Below, in pieces: positions 15,145-23,749 of a DNA stretch of 64,000 bases. The translations under genes were made by a program, and so were the position numbers. How positions within the stretch are numbered: the stretch's first letter is position 1; each line of letters starts with the position of its first letter. The notes beneath the pieces are model-generated. The model ran no database searches. It was given only the letters and a program-made list of their open reading frames with translations, and was not told the DNA's origin. The stretch spans positions 1-64,000 of the forward strand of contig JBGVLZ010000086.1 of assembly GCA_045124505.1 (NCBI GenBank), written 5' to 3'. The DNA comes from RGIG7213 sp045124505 (GTDB taxonomy: Bacteria > Bacillota > Clostridia > Oscillospirales > CAG-272).

Positions 15145-16683
15145 ATGGCTAAAGAAAAGTTGGATTTTTCCGAATATCAGATGACTGATATCGAAAAAAG
15201 GAATTCTAAATTAAATGGTAATAGTGCCGTTTCGTATTCGTATTTCTTTAATGAAGCAAGATTTAATCCCGAAGAACGAGAATTCACGTTGCAGGTTGAC
15301 CTCGCCAATGAAGATTGGTATATGAAAGAGGATATGGATGCTTACGGTGCAGAGGAAAGAAAGCATCGTGAGATACACGAGGATGTTCTTAGCGACGAAG
15401 ATCTTCAAGACAGAGAAGAACAGCGCTTAGAAGGATTAGAATACAACGAGAAAATGCTCAAGCTTTTGGAAAGCAAATATTGCCTTTCAAGAGAAATGGT
15501 TGATCACGAGATAGATAACTTTTATTTGGATCATCCCGACATCAAGCGCATACCCCTCAACAACGTTTTGAGTGGTGCGCAAGTAAAATTTAAATATGGG
15601 GAAGGCATTCTCGATTTTGTTTATGCTGACTTTCATACACCGGCTAAAAAGGCATTAGAATTTCGATTGTTCCTCTCTGCTCTTAATCAAGCCATAAAAG
15701 AAAGTAATACCAACGAGGGTGAAGACGATACCACACAAGAACACGCCCCGGAAAAGATATATAATCGTACTCAAATCGTCGTTGAGAATTATTGGCGGTA
15801 TCAAAGCACGGTTACTATTATGAAAGATATTGGCTATGCCTCTCTTTATACAACAATTTGTCCTCCGCTATTCAAGGAAACTCATAGCGAAACCAAAGCT
15901 CTAAAGTCATACTACAACTACCTCTGTATGCTTCAAAAAGAGTATTTGGATATGCTTGAATTCTGCTTTGATGATAATTTCTATCCCGAAGTCCTTGGGC
16001 ATATGGCTCCGTCTGAAAGGTGGTTCCTATTTAGACGTTTGAACGATTGGGGCGCATTCTTTTCCCGAAAAGAAACCGTAAGCTTTACCACGGGCGGCGC
16101 AAGCGGTAAGGTTATGCCATACGGCATGCCTATCAATCAAATGGTCAAGCGGATCACAATCAAAATCGATTTAACCGATAAGCATTTAGAGTTTGCAGAA
16201 AAGTATCATATGGATCCGGATGCTTTGGAAGTGAATCTGCGTATGCCACACTTTATGACTTTCAAATATGAATTTCGTGCGCTCCACGAAATTCTTGAAT
16301 TGGAGTTCACAAAGATGCTTGAGCAAGATATCCGATTCAGAAAGTGCAAACGTTGTGGCAAATACTTCATTATGAAGGGAAATTACGATACCAACTACTG
16401 TGATCGAGTTGCGGACGGTCAGACACGTTCTTGTCAAGATCTCGCAGCGCAAGAGAACTACAAGGCGAAAGCGGCTGAAAATCCCGCACTCCCGATTTAC
16501 AGTAAATACTATAAGCGTTATGCAGCTCGTGTACATTCCCGTCAGATCAAAGAAGCGGATTTCAAGAAATGGAAGTTTCAAGCTCTCGCCAAGCGCGATG
16601 AGTGCTCTGACGGTAAGATCACCGTTGAGGAATACATTGCTTGGATGGAAGGTTACTTTCCGAATAGGAAGCCAAAAGAGTAA
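15145..16683 (+). CDS. Element-encoded protein with a C-terminal zinc-ribbon-like domain (DUF6076-like)
   Basis: A 512-residue protein of unknown function. The N-terminal 390 residues are acidic and helical with no motif I can name. Residues around 395-430 hold CKRCGKYF, then YDTNYCDR and a further Cys, a four-cysteine zinc-binding pattern like those in CGNR or DUF6076 proteins. The tail has GKITVEEYIAWMEGY, similar to the tail of the XRE protein in the same place in element A. It is driven by the consensus promoter at 15048-15076 and faces away from the integrase operon. A role in regulating the element is an inference. Confidence 0.55.
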   Translation: MAKEKLDFSEYQMTDIEKRNSKLNGNSAVSYSYFFNEARFNPEEREFTLQVDLANEDWYMKEDMDAYGAEERKHREIHEDVLSDEDLQDREEQRLEGLEYNEKMLKLLESKYCLSREMVDHEIDNFYLDHPDIKRIPLNNVLSGAQVKFKYGEGILDFVYADFHTPAKKALEFRLFLSALNQAIKESNTNEGEDDTTQEHAPEKIYNRTQIVVENYWRYQSTVTIMKDIGYASLYTTICPPLFKETHSETKALKSYYNYLCMLQKEYLDMLEFCFDDNFYPEVLGHMAPSERWFLFRRLNDWGAFFSRKETVSFTTGGASGKVMPYGMPINQMVKRITIKIDLTDKHLEFAEKYHMDPDALEVNLRMPHFMTFKYEFRALHEILELEFTKMLEQDIRFRKCKRCGKYFIMKGNYDTNYCDRVADGQTRSCQDLAAQENYKAKAAENPALPIYSKYYKRYAARVHSRQIKEADFKKWKFQALAKRDECSDGKITVEEYIAWMEGYFPNRKPKE

Positions 16684-16689
16684 GAATAC

Positions 16690-16736
16690 AAAAATAGCCT
16701 CTCTTGCTGAACTTAAGCGGTTCAACAAGAGAGGCT
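16690..16736 (+). terminator. Terminator after the DUF6076-like gene
   Basis: AATAGCCTCTCTTG and CAAGAGAGGCTAT pair, with an inner TGAAC/GTTCA stem. The hairpin lies just after the stop codon at 16683. Confidence 0.75.
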
Positions 16737-16774
16737 ATCTCTTATATTGAATTTGTTATGAGAATAATACCAAT

Positions 16775-16795
16775 GGTATCAAAACGGTATCAAAA
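16775..16795. repeat. Arm-type direct repeats at the right end of element B
   Basis: GGTATCAAAA at 16775-16784 and 16786-16795, period 11, about 56-76 bp from the attachment core. It matches the pairs at 4131 and 4324. Confidence 0.55.
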
Positions 16796-16850
16796 ACTCG
16801 CTTTGAGTGCCGAAAACCCTTGATATATAAGGCTTTTTCGACTTGCGTTT

Positions 16851-16864
16851 ATTATTCCCACTCG
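16851..16864. other. Attachment core at the guaA 3' end
   Basis: ATTATTCCCACTCG covers the last codons and stop of guaA and recurs at 4208-4221. From general knowledge, the guaA 3' end is a frequent target of Tn916-like integrases; integration here restores the gene end. Confidence 0.8.
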
Positions 16865-17832
16865 ATCGTGCCGCAGGGCTTGGGTGTGAGGTCATAGAGG
16901 ACACGGTTGATGCCATCGACCTCGGCGGTGATACGGTCTGTTATCTTATGGAGCACCGCATAGGGTATTTCCTCTACCGTAGCTGCCATTGCATCCGTTG
17001 TATTTACTGCACGGATAATTGCGGGCCATCCCTCGTAACGCTTGCCGTCACGGACACCTACCGACTTGAAATCGGGCACAGCTATAAAATACTGCCATAC
17101 CTTACCTGCCAAGCCTGCTATATCAAACTCCTCACGGAGAATTGCATCAGCCTCACGCAGAGCATTCAAGCGGTCACGTGTAATAGCACCGAGGCAACGG
17201 ACGCCGAGTCCGGGGCCGGGGAACGGCTGGCGGTACACCATTTCGTGCGGAAGACCGAGTGCATCGCCGACCACGCGCACCTCATCTTTATAAAGAAGCT
17301 TTACAGGCTCTACAAGCTCCATTTTCATATCTTCGGGAAGTCCGCCGACATTGTGGTGAGCCTTGACACCATCGGACTCCAAAATATCGGGATAGATCGT
17401 TCCTTGAGCCAAGAACTCAATTCCTTCAAGCTTTGCCGCTTCCTCGTCAAAGACCTTGATGAACTCCCCGCCTATGATCTTACGCTTCTTTTCAGGCTCC
17501 GCGACGCCTGCCAAAAGGTTCAAGAAACGGTCTGTAGCATCGATGTATACAAGATTTGCATCAAGTGCCTTTCCAAATACATCGATAACCATTTCGCTTT
17601 CGCCCTTACGCATCAATCCGTGATTAACGTGCACACACACGAGCTGTTTGCCTATTGCCTTAATGAGAAGTGCGGCAACAACTGAGCTGTCAACACCGCC
17701 CGACAAAGCCAAAAGCACTTTTTTGTCACCAACCTGCTTACGCACAGCGGCAACCTGTTCGTCGATAAACGCATTTGCAAGTTCAGGTGTTGTGATGCGT
17801 TGCATCGTTTCCGGTCTTTTGTTAGAGTCCAT
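16852..17832 (-). CDS. guaA: GMP synthase, ATP-pyrophosphatase and dimerization part only
   Basis: A 326-residue protein with the PP-loop SGGVDSS at residues 44-50, the lid region LAQGTIYPDILES, RQPFPGPGL and the C-terminal ending KPCGTIEWE. It converts XMP to GMP using ATP and ammonia. The usual bacterial enzyme has about 510-525 residues because of an N-terminal class I glutamine amidotransferase domain, which is absent here. The ATG at 17832 has GGGAGG 8 nt upstream and no open frame leads into it, so this looks like a natural two-subunit form as in archaea, or an ammonia-dependent enzyme. Its last codons are the integration target of elements A and B. Confidence 0.93.
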   Translation of the reverse strand: MDSNKRPETMQRITTPELANAFIDEQVAAVRKQVGDKKVLLALSGGVDSSVVAALLIKAIGKQLVCVHVNHGLMRKGESEMVIDVFGKALDANLVYIDATDRFLNLLAGVAEPEKKRKIIGGEFIKVFDEEAAKLEGIEFLAQGTIYPDILESDGVKAHHNVGGLPEDMKMELVEPVKLLYKDEVRVVGDALGLPHEMVYRQPFPGPGLGVRCLGAITRDRLNALREADAILREEFDIAGLAGKVWQYFIAVPDFKSVGVRDGKRYEGWPAIIRAVNTTDAMAATVEEIPYAVLHKITDRITAEVDGINRVLYDLTPKPCGTIEWE

Positions 17833-17869
17833 TTTAGAATCCTCCCGATATTATAAATAAAAATTTAAA

Positions 17870-20800
17870 TTAATCAAATACTTCGCCGAGATATTTTGTC
17901 TGCTCAGAATCAGATAAGCGGAAATGCTCTATCATATGTTCTATTGTCTGAGCACGTTTATCTGCAATTATATTTCTGAGTCTGTCAACATTTTTTTCCC
18001 AAGAAGCAACACTGTACGGTGCTGAAAGCTTATCTGCATTTTCCTGGTAATTCCAGCGTTCTATCTGATAAGGCATTTCATCCTTTATTTCAGTTACCAT
18101 TTTCTCATAAAGTCCTAACATATTTTCAGGCATAAAGACTGAATTGAGATAATCGCCGAATGTTTTTAAGAATTTATCCTTGAATGTTGCATTACTCATA
18201 AACGAGCGCAGAACGAGCGTTGAAAAGCTGTTTCCGACACCGTGGCCTTCGGGGTTGAGAACCTCGGAAAACATATTATACTCACGGTAAGTCGACGGGA
18301 ACATACCCCAGTCAAGGTCATAAAGGATCCAGCGCCATTTTGCGCCTTCAACATTTTCTTTATAATACTTTATATTACCTGAGTCTGTATTTGAGAAAAA
18401 TATTACGCATATCCAATAGTTGATAAGCTCATCAACATCAACCATTTCACAGGCTTTTTTATAATTGGAATCGCTCTTGAGTGAGTTATTTTTCAGAAAA
18501 TCAACGAGCTTTTTGTATTCGTCGATAGTTCCTTCGAGGATATTATAGCTTGTGTCCTTATAGTTACCGCCCTTGATAAGGTCAACATTATCGGGATCCG
18601 CACCTGTGTGGTGTGCGATATAATCCTCGTTTATTCTTTCACGCAGATCGTAAAGCCCGAAATATTCACCGTTTATATAAACAGCGACAGGCTTATATGC
18701 CATTATGTCAACATCGATCACATTTCTTACAAGCTCCGCACAGTAAGCATCACGCAGATGTGCATATTTTCCGTCCTGTCCCGATGAACGCAGAGCAAGT
18801 GAAGAAAATACATTTACATAGTCATTTCCGAAAAACGGGTACGATACCTCTTTCGGGCCGTACTTATCACGCAGATATATCGACACACTTTTCTGGTCTT
18901 TTGCTCGGCTGTACTGACCGAATACTTTAATACCCGCATTGAACGAAAGCACCTGTTGTCCGCCTTCGTCTATATAGTCGAAGTGAATGGGGCGTTCCCA
19001 ATCCTCCCAATAGTTTGCACCCGAATATTTATACGGAAATGCCGCACTTTCGTCATAACGTGAACCGTCAACGAGTATTCCGTATGTGTCGGAGAAGAGA
19101 TTTCCGTGCTCTGTTGACAGACACACAACGGGAATCGTATGCTGACGTCCGACAACGTAAGATGCTGAAACATCCTCGCTGTGCAGATATCCGTCACGGT
19201 ATGCCACCGCCCTTACTGTCACAGTTTTCGTAAGCGGAATGGGGGATGTATATGGTGCCGAAAGCGTAGTGGGAAGCGAGCCGTCTGTAGTATAGTAGAC
19301 CGTACAATCCTTCGGTACGTTAATAACACAGCTTGAGCCCGATGTCATATATCCGCCCGCATTTTCAAAAGTAGGTACAGATACCGACGGTTTCAGTTTA
19401 TTGTTCGAATTCGCCTTACCGGGTGTTGTATCTTCGTAATAATAAACGGTGTCGTCACGGCCGTCAGCACGTCCTGCACTTGTGCCGTCAAAAAGCGTTG
19501 TATACTTAACGCTGTCAACACAAATTCCGTTTTCATCGAAAATATAGACTGTTTCACCGTAACGGTTAAGTCCTGCATCTACATACACGCTGTCGGTTTT
19601 GGTGCTGTAATACGTTTCATCACCGAAATAGACAATTCTGTATTCTCCGTGTTCCAGCTCAATTTCAGGGAGCCGGACCGCAGTTTTAAAATCCTTACCA
19701 TCCCCGATATAATAGTCAGAGAGTGTTACAGTACCGTTATGAAGATTACATATTTCTATATAGTCATAAAGCTCGTAATAATCATACAGCTGACCGACAG
19801 AATGTGTCTTGCCGTCGGGGGCGGTATCAAGAGTTCTGTTGACAGCAACAATCTCATTTATAAAAAGCGATTTATTTTCGGGGTATCTTGCGCTTTCGAT
19901 CGAATCAAAGCCTGCAACGGTATTTGCCGCCTTCGGTGTTGCCTTGGGGAAGAACTTGAAAGAAGCCGCATCTGTGTCAACTCTGCCGAATGTGAGGTTT
20001 GAAACGAGCTTATGAACAGGCACTGTGTCTATTTCGTCAGCCTTACCGTTGTAAATTGAAAGTGTTTGCTCATCTCCCGAAAGACCGAATGTTGCATGAA
20101 GCTCACTGCCTTCTGTGTATTCCTTTGTCTTGCCCGACATGAACACAACTGTGTATTCACCCGCTTTGAGCGTCACATCGGGGAATGCCCATTTTTCGGG
20201 GTTTTCGGGATTGTCCGAAAGGAAAAGTCCGAAAAGCTTGACATCTGCCGTTCCGTGGTTGTAGATTTCCGCCCATGAGCAGAATTCACCGTCTTCATCA
20301 GTAAATGTCGCCGTGTCATTTGTTGCATATTCCGTGATGTAAAGTGTATTTACATCCTTTCCGCCAACATTAAGCGGAATATCGGGAGATGTGGGAACGT
20401 ATACGGATGTTACATTTTGTGCGCCGGGTGTAGGCTCTGAAAACAAAACCGTTTTGCCCGTTACATCAGGTCCGCACGATACATCTGCAGGAACATCATT
20501 TACGGTTATTCTGCCTATTTCAACACCGTCTGCACTGAAAAGGCATATAACTTCGCTTACGTAATTTATTTTAAACGGAAGGTGAACTATCTTGTTTGCC
20601 GCATCCGTTTCATTTCTTCCGCTTGCATATACAACGAGATATTCACCCGCTTTAAGCGTAATATCGGGGAAAACAAATTCCTCGGGCTTTGTGGGCTTAT
20701 CCGTAAGCATATAGTTCAAAAGGCTTATATCCTTATCGGAATGGTTATAAAGCTCTATCCAGTCACAGCTTTCACCGTAGTTATCGGTGAGAACATTTTT

Positions 20801-20968
20801 GTTTGACGGCATAAGCTCATTCAAAATAATTCCGTCTTCGTTGGGCGGTACTATCGTTTCGGATGTACCGTTAAGCGAGTCGGCAGTATCGCTCGGTGTT
20901 CCTACACATGAAACAAGAGTTTGCAAAAGCACACAAGCGATAATTAAAAGAGAAAGCAGTTTTTTCAC
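17870..20968 (-). CDS. CotH kinase-family lipoprotein with lamin-tail domains
   Basis: A 1032-residue secreted protein. The N-terminus MKKLLSLLIIACVLLQTLVS followed by CVG is a lipoprotein signal. Repeated lamin-tail-like domains follow (ILNELMPSN..DWIELYNHS, YITEYATND..SWAEIYNHG, LFINEIVAV..YIEICNLH), then a chitobiase-like segment (CTVYYTTDGSLP) and a C-terminal CotH kinase domain from about 615. That domain has YINGEYFGLYDLRERI and WILYDLDWGM, holding the probable metal-binding Asp. CotH proteins are atypical kinases of the spore coat and of surface proteins. It is clustered with DUF4956 and VTC genes, a recurrent trio. Confidence 0.88.
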   Translation of the reverse strand: MKKLLSLLIIACVLLQTLVSCVGTPSDTADSLNGTSETIVPPNEDGIILNELMPSNKNVLTDNYGESCDWIELYNHSDKDISLLNYMLTDKPTKPEEFVFPDITLKAGEYLVVYASGRNETDAANKIVHLPFKINYVSEVICLFSADGVEIGRITVNDVPADVSCGPDVTGKTVLFSEPTPGAQNVTSVYVPTSPDIPLNVGGKDVNTLYITEYATNDTATFTDEDGEFCSWAEIYNHGTADVKLFGLFLSDNPENPEKWAFPDVTLKAGEYTVVFMSGKTKEYTEGSELHATFGLSGDEQTLSIYNGKADEIDTVPVHKLVSNLTFGRVDTDAASFKFFPKATPKAANTVAGFDSIESARYPENKSLFINEIVAVNRTLDTAPDGKTHSVGQLYDYYELYDYIEICNLHNGTVTLSDYYIGDGKDFKTAVRLPEIELEHGEYRIVYFGDETYYSTKTDSVYVDAGLNRYGETVYIFDENGICVDSVKYTTLFDGTSAGRADGRDDTVYYYEDTTPGKANSNNKLKPSVSVPTFENAGGYMTSGSSCVINVPKDCTVYYTTDGSLPTTLSAPYTSPIPLTKTVTVRAVAYRDGYLHSEDVSASYVVGRQHTIPVVCLSTEHGNLFSDTYGILVDGSRYDESAAFPYKYSGANYWEDWERPIHFDYIDEGGQQVLSFNAGIKVFGQYSRAKDQKSVSIYLRDKYGPKEVSYPFFGNDYVNVFSSLALRSSGQDGKYAHLRDAYCAELVRNVIDVDIMAYKPVAVYINGEYFGLYDLRERINEDYIAHHTGADPDNVDLIKGGNYKDTSYNILEGTIDEYKKLVDFLKNNSLKSDSNYKKACEMVDVDELINYWICVIFFSNTDSGNIKYYKENVEGAKWRWILYDLDWGMFPSTYREYNMFSEVLNPEGHGVGNSFSTLVLRSFMSNATFKDKFLKTFGDYLNSVFMPENMLGLYEKMVTEIKDEMPYQIERWNYQENADKLSAPYSVASWEKNVDRLRNIIADKRAQTIEHMIEHFRLSDSEQTKYLGEVFD

Positions 20969-20980
20969 TTTTGTCCTCCT

Positions 20981-21667
20981 TTAGATATATTCTCCTGAAC
21001 ATTTAACGAGTGTTGTTGATGAAATGGAGGGGTAAACACTCATTTTATTCAAAAACTTTGTGGAATTCCCTTTAAGCTTTACTTCGTATGCAACCTCTGA
21101 AAGTCCGTTTGAAACTGTCTTTGATTTAAGCTGACACTTTGCGGTGCTCTTTATAATATATTTGCATACAGCTTCTTCATCCTGTTCCTCAACGGTTATC
21201 ATAAGGATATACGCTTCATCCTTTGCAGGAAGCTTACCTGCAAGGAAAAGAACTGCGCCGACGATTATAACACCGACTGCGGCAAGACCGATAAGTCCTG
21301 CACCCGTCATGATACCCGCACATATTGCAAAATATAAAAATGCAATATCCATCGGGTCTTTTATTGCTGTTCTGAAACGGACGATTGACAAAGCACCGAC
21401 CATACCGAGAGAAAGAATGACGTTTGATGTAACGGTCATAATGATGAATGTTGTTATAAGCTCCATAGCCAGAAGCGACAGGCAGAAGTTTGCCGAGAAA
21501 AGCACGCCCTTGTATGTAAGCTTATAAACAAGGCATATAACGGCACCAAGAATAAGCGATGCTATAATAATAGCTGCCGCCTTGGGAACAGTAAGTGTTG
21601 TCGCGCCTGACTCTGTAATAAAGCTGTTTTTAAAAATATCCGAAAAATTTGTAAGATACTGTAACAT
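20981..21667 (-). CDS. DUF4956 integral membrane protein
   Basis: A 228-residue protein with four membrane segments in the first 150 residues (about 28-50, 57-79, 80-95, 105-150) and a soluble C-terminal domain. The segment NVILSLGMVGALSIVRFRTA followed by IKDPMDIAFLYFAI is diagnostic of DUF4956 proteins. These regularly sit beside VTC-domain and CotH genes; their function is not established. It lies 12 bp from both the CotH gene and the VTC gene, so one transcript is likely. Confidence 0.85.
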   Translation of the reverse strand: MLQYLTNFSDIFKNSFITESGATTLTVPKAAAIIIASLILGAVICLVYKLTYKGVLFSANFCLSLLAMELITTFIIMTVTSNVILSLGMVGALSIVRFRTAIKDPMDIAFLYFAICAGIMTGAGLIGLAAVGVIIVGAVLFLAGKLPAKDEAYILMITVEEQDEEAVCKYIIKSTAKCQLKSKTVSNGLSEVAYEVKLKGNSTKFLNKMSVYPSISSTTLVKCSGEYI

Positions 21668-21679
21668 TTGTATATCTCC

Positions 21680-22390
21680 TTATTTGTATGATCTTCCATA
21701 TACATATTTGCATATGGCGGTTTGCCTTGATACTTGTGTATGCGGTATTATACGGCTTATGAACTCAGGTAAAAACTCATCGTATTTTATCTCAAGTATT
21801 GCCGAAACAGGTGAAACTGTCGGGACGAATGATGCCCAATCTGTGAAAATATCAACGCCTATCGTTGAGCCCTTAACATTCGTGTCAAAGGTTATACGTG
21901 TCTGCGATATCGGATGTACAAACACACGTCTTTCATATTCAACGACCGTGACAGGTCTGAAGCCTTGCGTCTTTATCGCACAGTAAAGCTCATTTGCGAC
22001 CTGACTGTTGAGCGTCAAAAGCATTCTTGCATCTCCGTAAAGTATGTTATCGTATATTTCACGGTTGATACGCACAGACGTCTTTCTGCACAGATTGCGT
22101 ATTTTTTCTTTCTTTTCAAGCTTTATATAGCTGTCAGATCTGTTATACGCACGTATTCTGAATTTTTCACGTCTGGGCACGCCCATTTCCGATGCTTTAA
22201 GCGCACGGTTCTCATAATTATCAAAATACACGCTTGAAATTATGTACTTACCGAGCCTGTCAGCGTGCGGATCGTATTTCATAACACCCTGAAGCTTTGA
22301 TGCTATATCAACAGCCTCGGCGATACTTACGAAAAATTTGTTTTCGTGTCTGTAGCCCTTAGGTGTATTATCCGTTTTTTTCAAGCACAT
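21680..22390 (-). CDS. VTC-domain polyphosphate polymerase-like protein
   Basis: A 236-residue protein with RHENKFFVS at the start, KFRIRAYNRSD, IKLEKKEKIRNLCRKTS, VEYERRVF and AILEIKYDEFLP, which together form the VTC tunnel-domain pattern of alternating Lys, Arg and Glu residues. In eukaryotes the VTC domain makes polyphosphate; bacterial homologues near DUF4956 and CotH are presumed to modify surface polymers or proteins. GGAGGAATGTGCTTG precedes the ATG. It overlaps no neighbour and is transcribed with DUF4956. Confidence 0.85.
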   Translation of the reverse strand: MCLKKTDNTPKGYRHENKFFVSIAEAVDIASKLQGVMKYDPHADRLGKYIISSVYFDNYENRALKASEMGVPRREKFRIRAYNRSDSYIKLEKKEKIRNLCRKTSVRINREIYDNILYGDARMLLTLNSQVANELYCAIKTQGFRPVTVVEYERRVFVHPISQTRITFDTNVKGSTIGVDIFTDWASFVPTVSPVSAILEIKYDEFLPEFISRIIPHTQVSRQTAICKYVYGRSYK

Positions 22391-22407
22391 TCCTCCTTTT
22401 CGGGGTA

Positions 22408-23748
22408 TTATCTGAGTCTGCGCCTTTTCTTTTTCATTTTATGGCGCACGACAGATGAAATGAGCACATAAACGATAAGCAGAAGCACGAAAATTATAAG
22501 CGTTACAATAAATCTTCTGCTTGAAGTAAATTCTTCAATTCTGTCGAGAACGTAAAGTATTTTATTTCGGGAAACAGGTGTTTTTGTGACGAGATCCGCA
22601 CGGCATATTTCCTTGCCCTCGTACAGCACTATGACCTGACCTTCCGCCTGTCCTTCCTCTATCGGTGCTTCAAGTGATTCCTTATATGCAACGATATTGT
22701 ACTGCAGATCCTTTTCCACGTCAATATCAAGGGGCAGGTAAAGGGTTACGTCATCCTCGGGCACAAGTGCCACGGTGTCAACTGTTGTGTTATACTTAAC
22801 GGGAATTTCACACATCAGCTTCTTTTCGCTTAACACCTTCACAAAACCGAAATCGTTTTCGGCATATGAAAGAAGTGATACAGCGTCCTTATACACTTCC
22901 GTGTGGTTATCGTTTTCAGAAACACCGCCGCCGTAAAACGCCATGAAGTACGTCATACCGCCTCTGACTGCCGACACAAGCAGAACATCTCCGCTTTCGT
23001 CTGTCGTTCCGCAGCAAAGACCGTTTACACCCTCTGTTTTGTATCTCGTGTCACGGTAATTGCTCACAAGGTGGTTTCTTGAAAGCACTGTTCTTACCGT
23101 AAACTTCTCTGTTTTCGGGATTATATACTTATCCTTTGCTGTTATATCCGTCAAGCCCTTTACGCCGTATGCATATTTTGCGATCTTTATCTGGTCATAA
23201 AGAGTCGTCGTCATTCCGTCAGCATAAAGCCCTGTTACGTTTTTATAGGTGGTGTTGACAGCTCCCGCATCTTTTGCTTTCTGATTCATGAGGGCGATAA
23301 AATCGTTTATATTACCCGTATAAAGTCTTGCTAAAACCGTTGCCGCATCGTTTGCACCGCCCATAAGCGTTGCGTGAAGCAACTGCCCGATCGTCAGCGT
23401 TTCGCCCTTTTCAAGGTATATCACAAGACCTGATGCGCCCTCAAGAAGCTCATTTGTTATTACAATTCCCTCATCAAGTCTGTCAGCGTAAAGCTCAAGT
23501 GCAACAGCACCGACCATGAGCTTCGCAAATGCAGATACATAAAGCACCTCACCTGCACCTTTTTCATACAAATACTGATCCCTGTCGTCACAGTACAGTA
23601 TTGCATTTGAGCATTCCGCTTCAAAATTCCCATTTGCGGAAATAACATAGTCACTTATCTGTACCTTTGCCGCAGTACTCACTGCAAATGAAAAAACAGT
23701 GACAGCGCACAAAAGCACAGAAACTATTTTTTTTAAAAATACCGTCAT
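22408..23748 (-). CDS. D-alanyl-D-alanine carboxypeptidase homologue lacking all three catalytic motifs (probable pseudoenzyme)
   Basis: A 446-residue PBP5/DacF-family protein with a signal peptide, a transpeptidase-like domain (about 40-290), a C-terminal beta domain and an unusual C-terminal membrane helix with basic tail (MKKKRRRLR). Family motifs are recognisable but changed. The SxxK position reads AFAK (in YVSAFAKLM), SxN reads GAN (in MGGANDAA) and KTG reads CCG (in GVNGLCCGT). The frame is intact and the rest of the fold pattern is kept, so it is a conserved but probably inactive protein, not a decaying gene. It starts an apparent run toward VTC, DUF4956 and CotH. Confidence 0.8.
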   Translation of the reverse strand: MTVFLKKIVSVLLCAVTVFSFAVSTAAKVQISDYVISANGNFEAECSNAILYCDDRDQYLYEKGAGEVLYVSAFAKLMVGAVALELYADRLDEGIVITNELLEGASGLVIYLEKGETLTIGQLLHATLMGGANDAATVLARLYTGNINDFIALMNQKAKDAGAVNTTYKNVTGLYADGMTTTLYDQIKIAKYAYGVKGLTDITAKDKYIIPKTEKFTVRTVLSRNHLVSNYRDTRYKTEGVNGLCCGTTDESGDVLLVSAVRGGMTYFMAFYGGGVSENDNHTEVYKDAVSLLSYAENDFGFVKVLSEKKLMCEIPVKYNTTVDTVALVPEDDVTLYLPLDIDVEKDLQYNIVAYKESLEAPIEEGQAEGQVIVLYEGKEICRADLVTKTPVSRNKILYVLDRIEEFTSSRRFIVTLIIFVLLLIVYVLISSVVRHKMKKKRRRLR

Positions 23749-23749
23749 A

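Noticed and set aside
16843..17685. 280-residue plus-strand reading frame over guaA
   Set aside because: It is the antisense shadow of guaA, which has a full set of family motifs on the other strand.
22408..23748. Functional D-alanyl-D-alanine carboxypeptidase
   Set aside because: All three catalytic motifs are changed (AFAK, GAN, CCG), so an active-enzyme call would be wrong.
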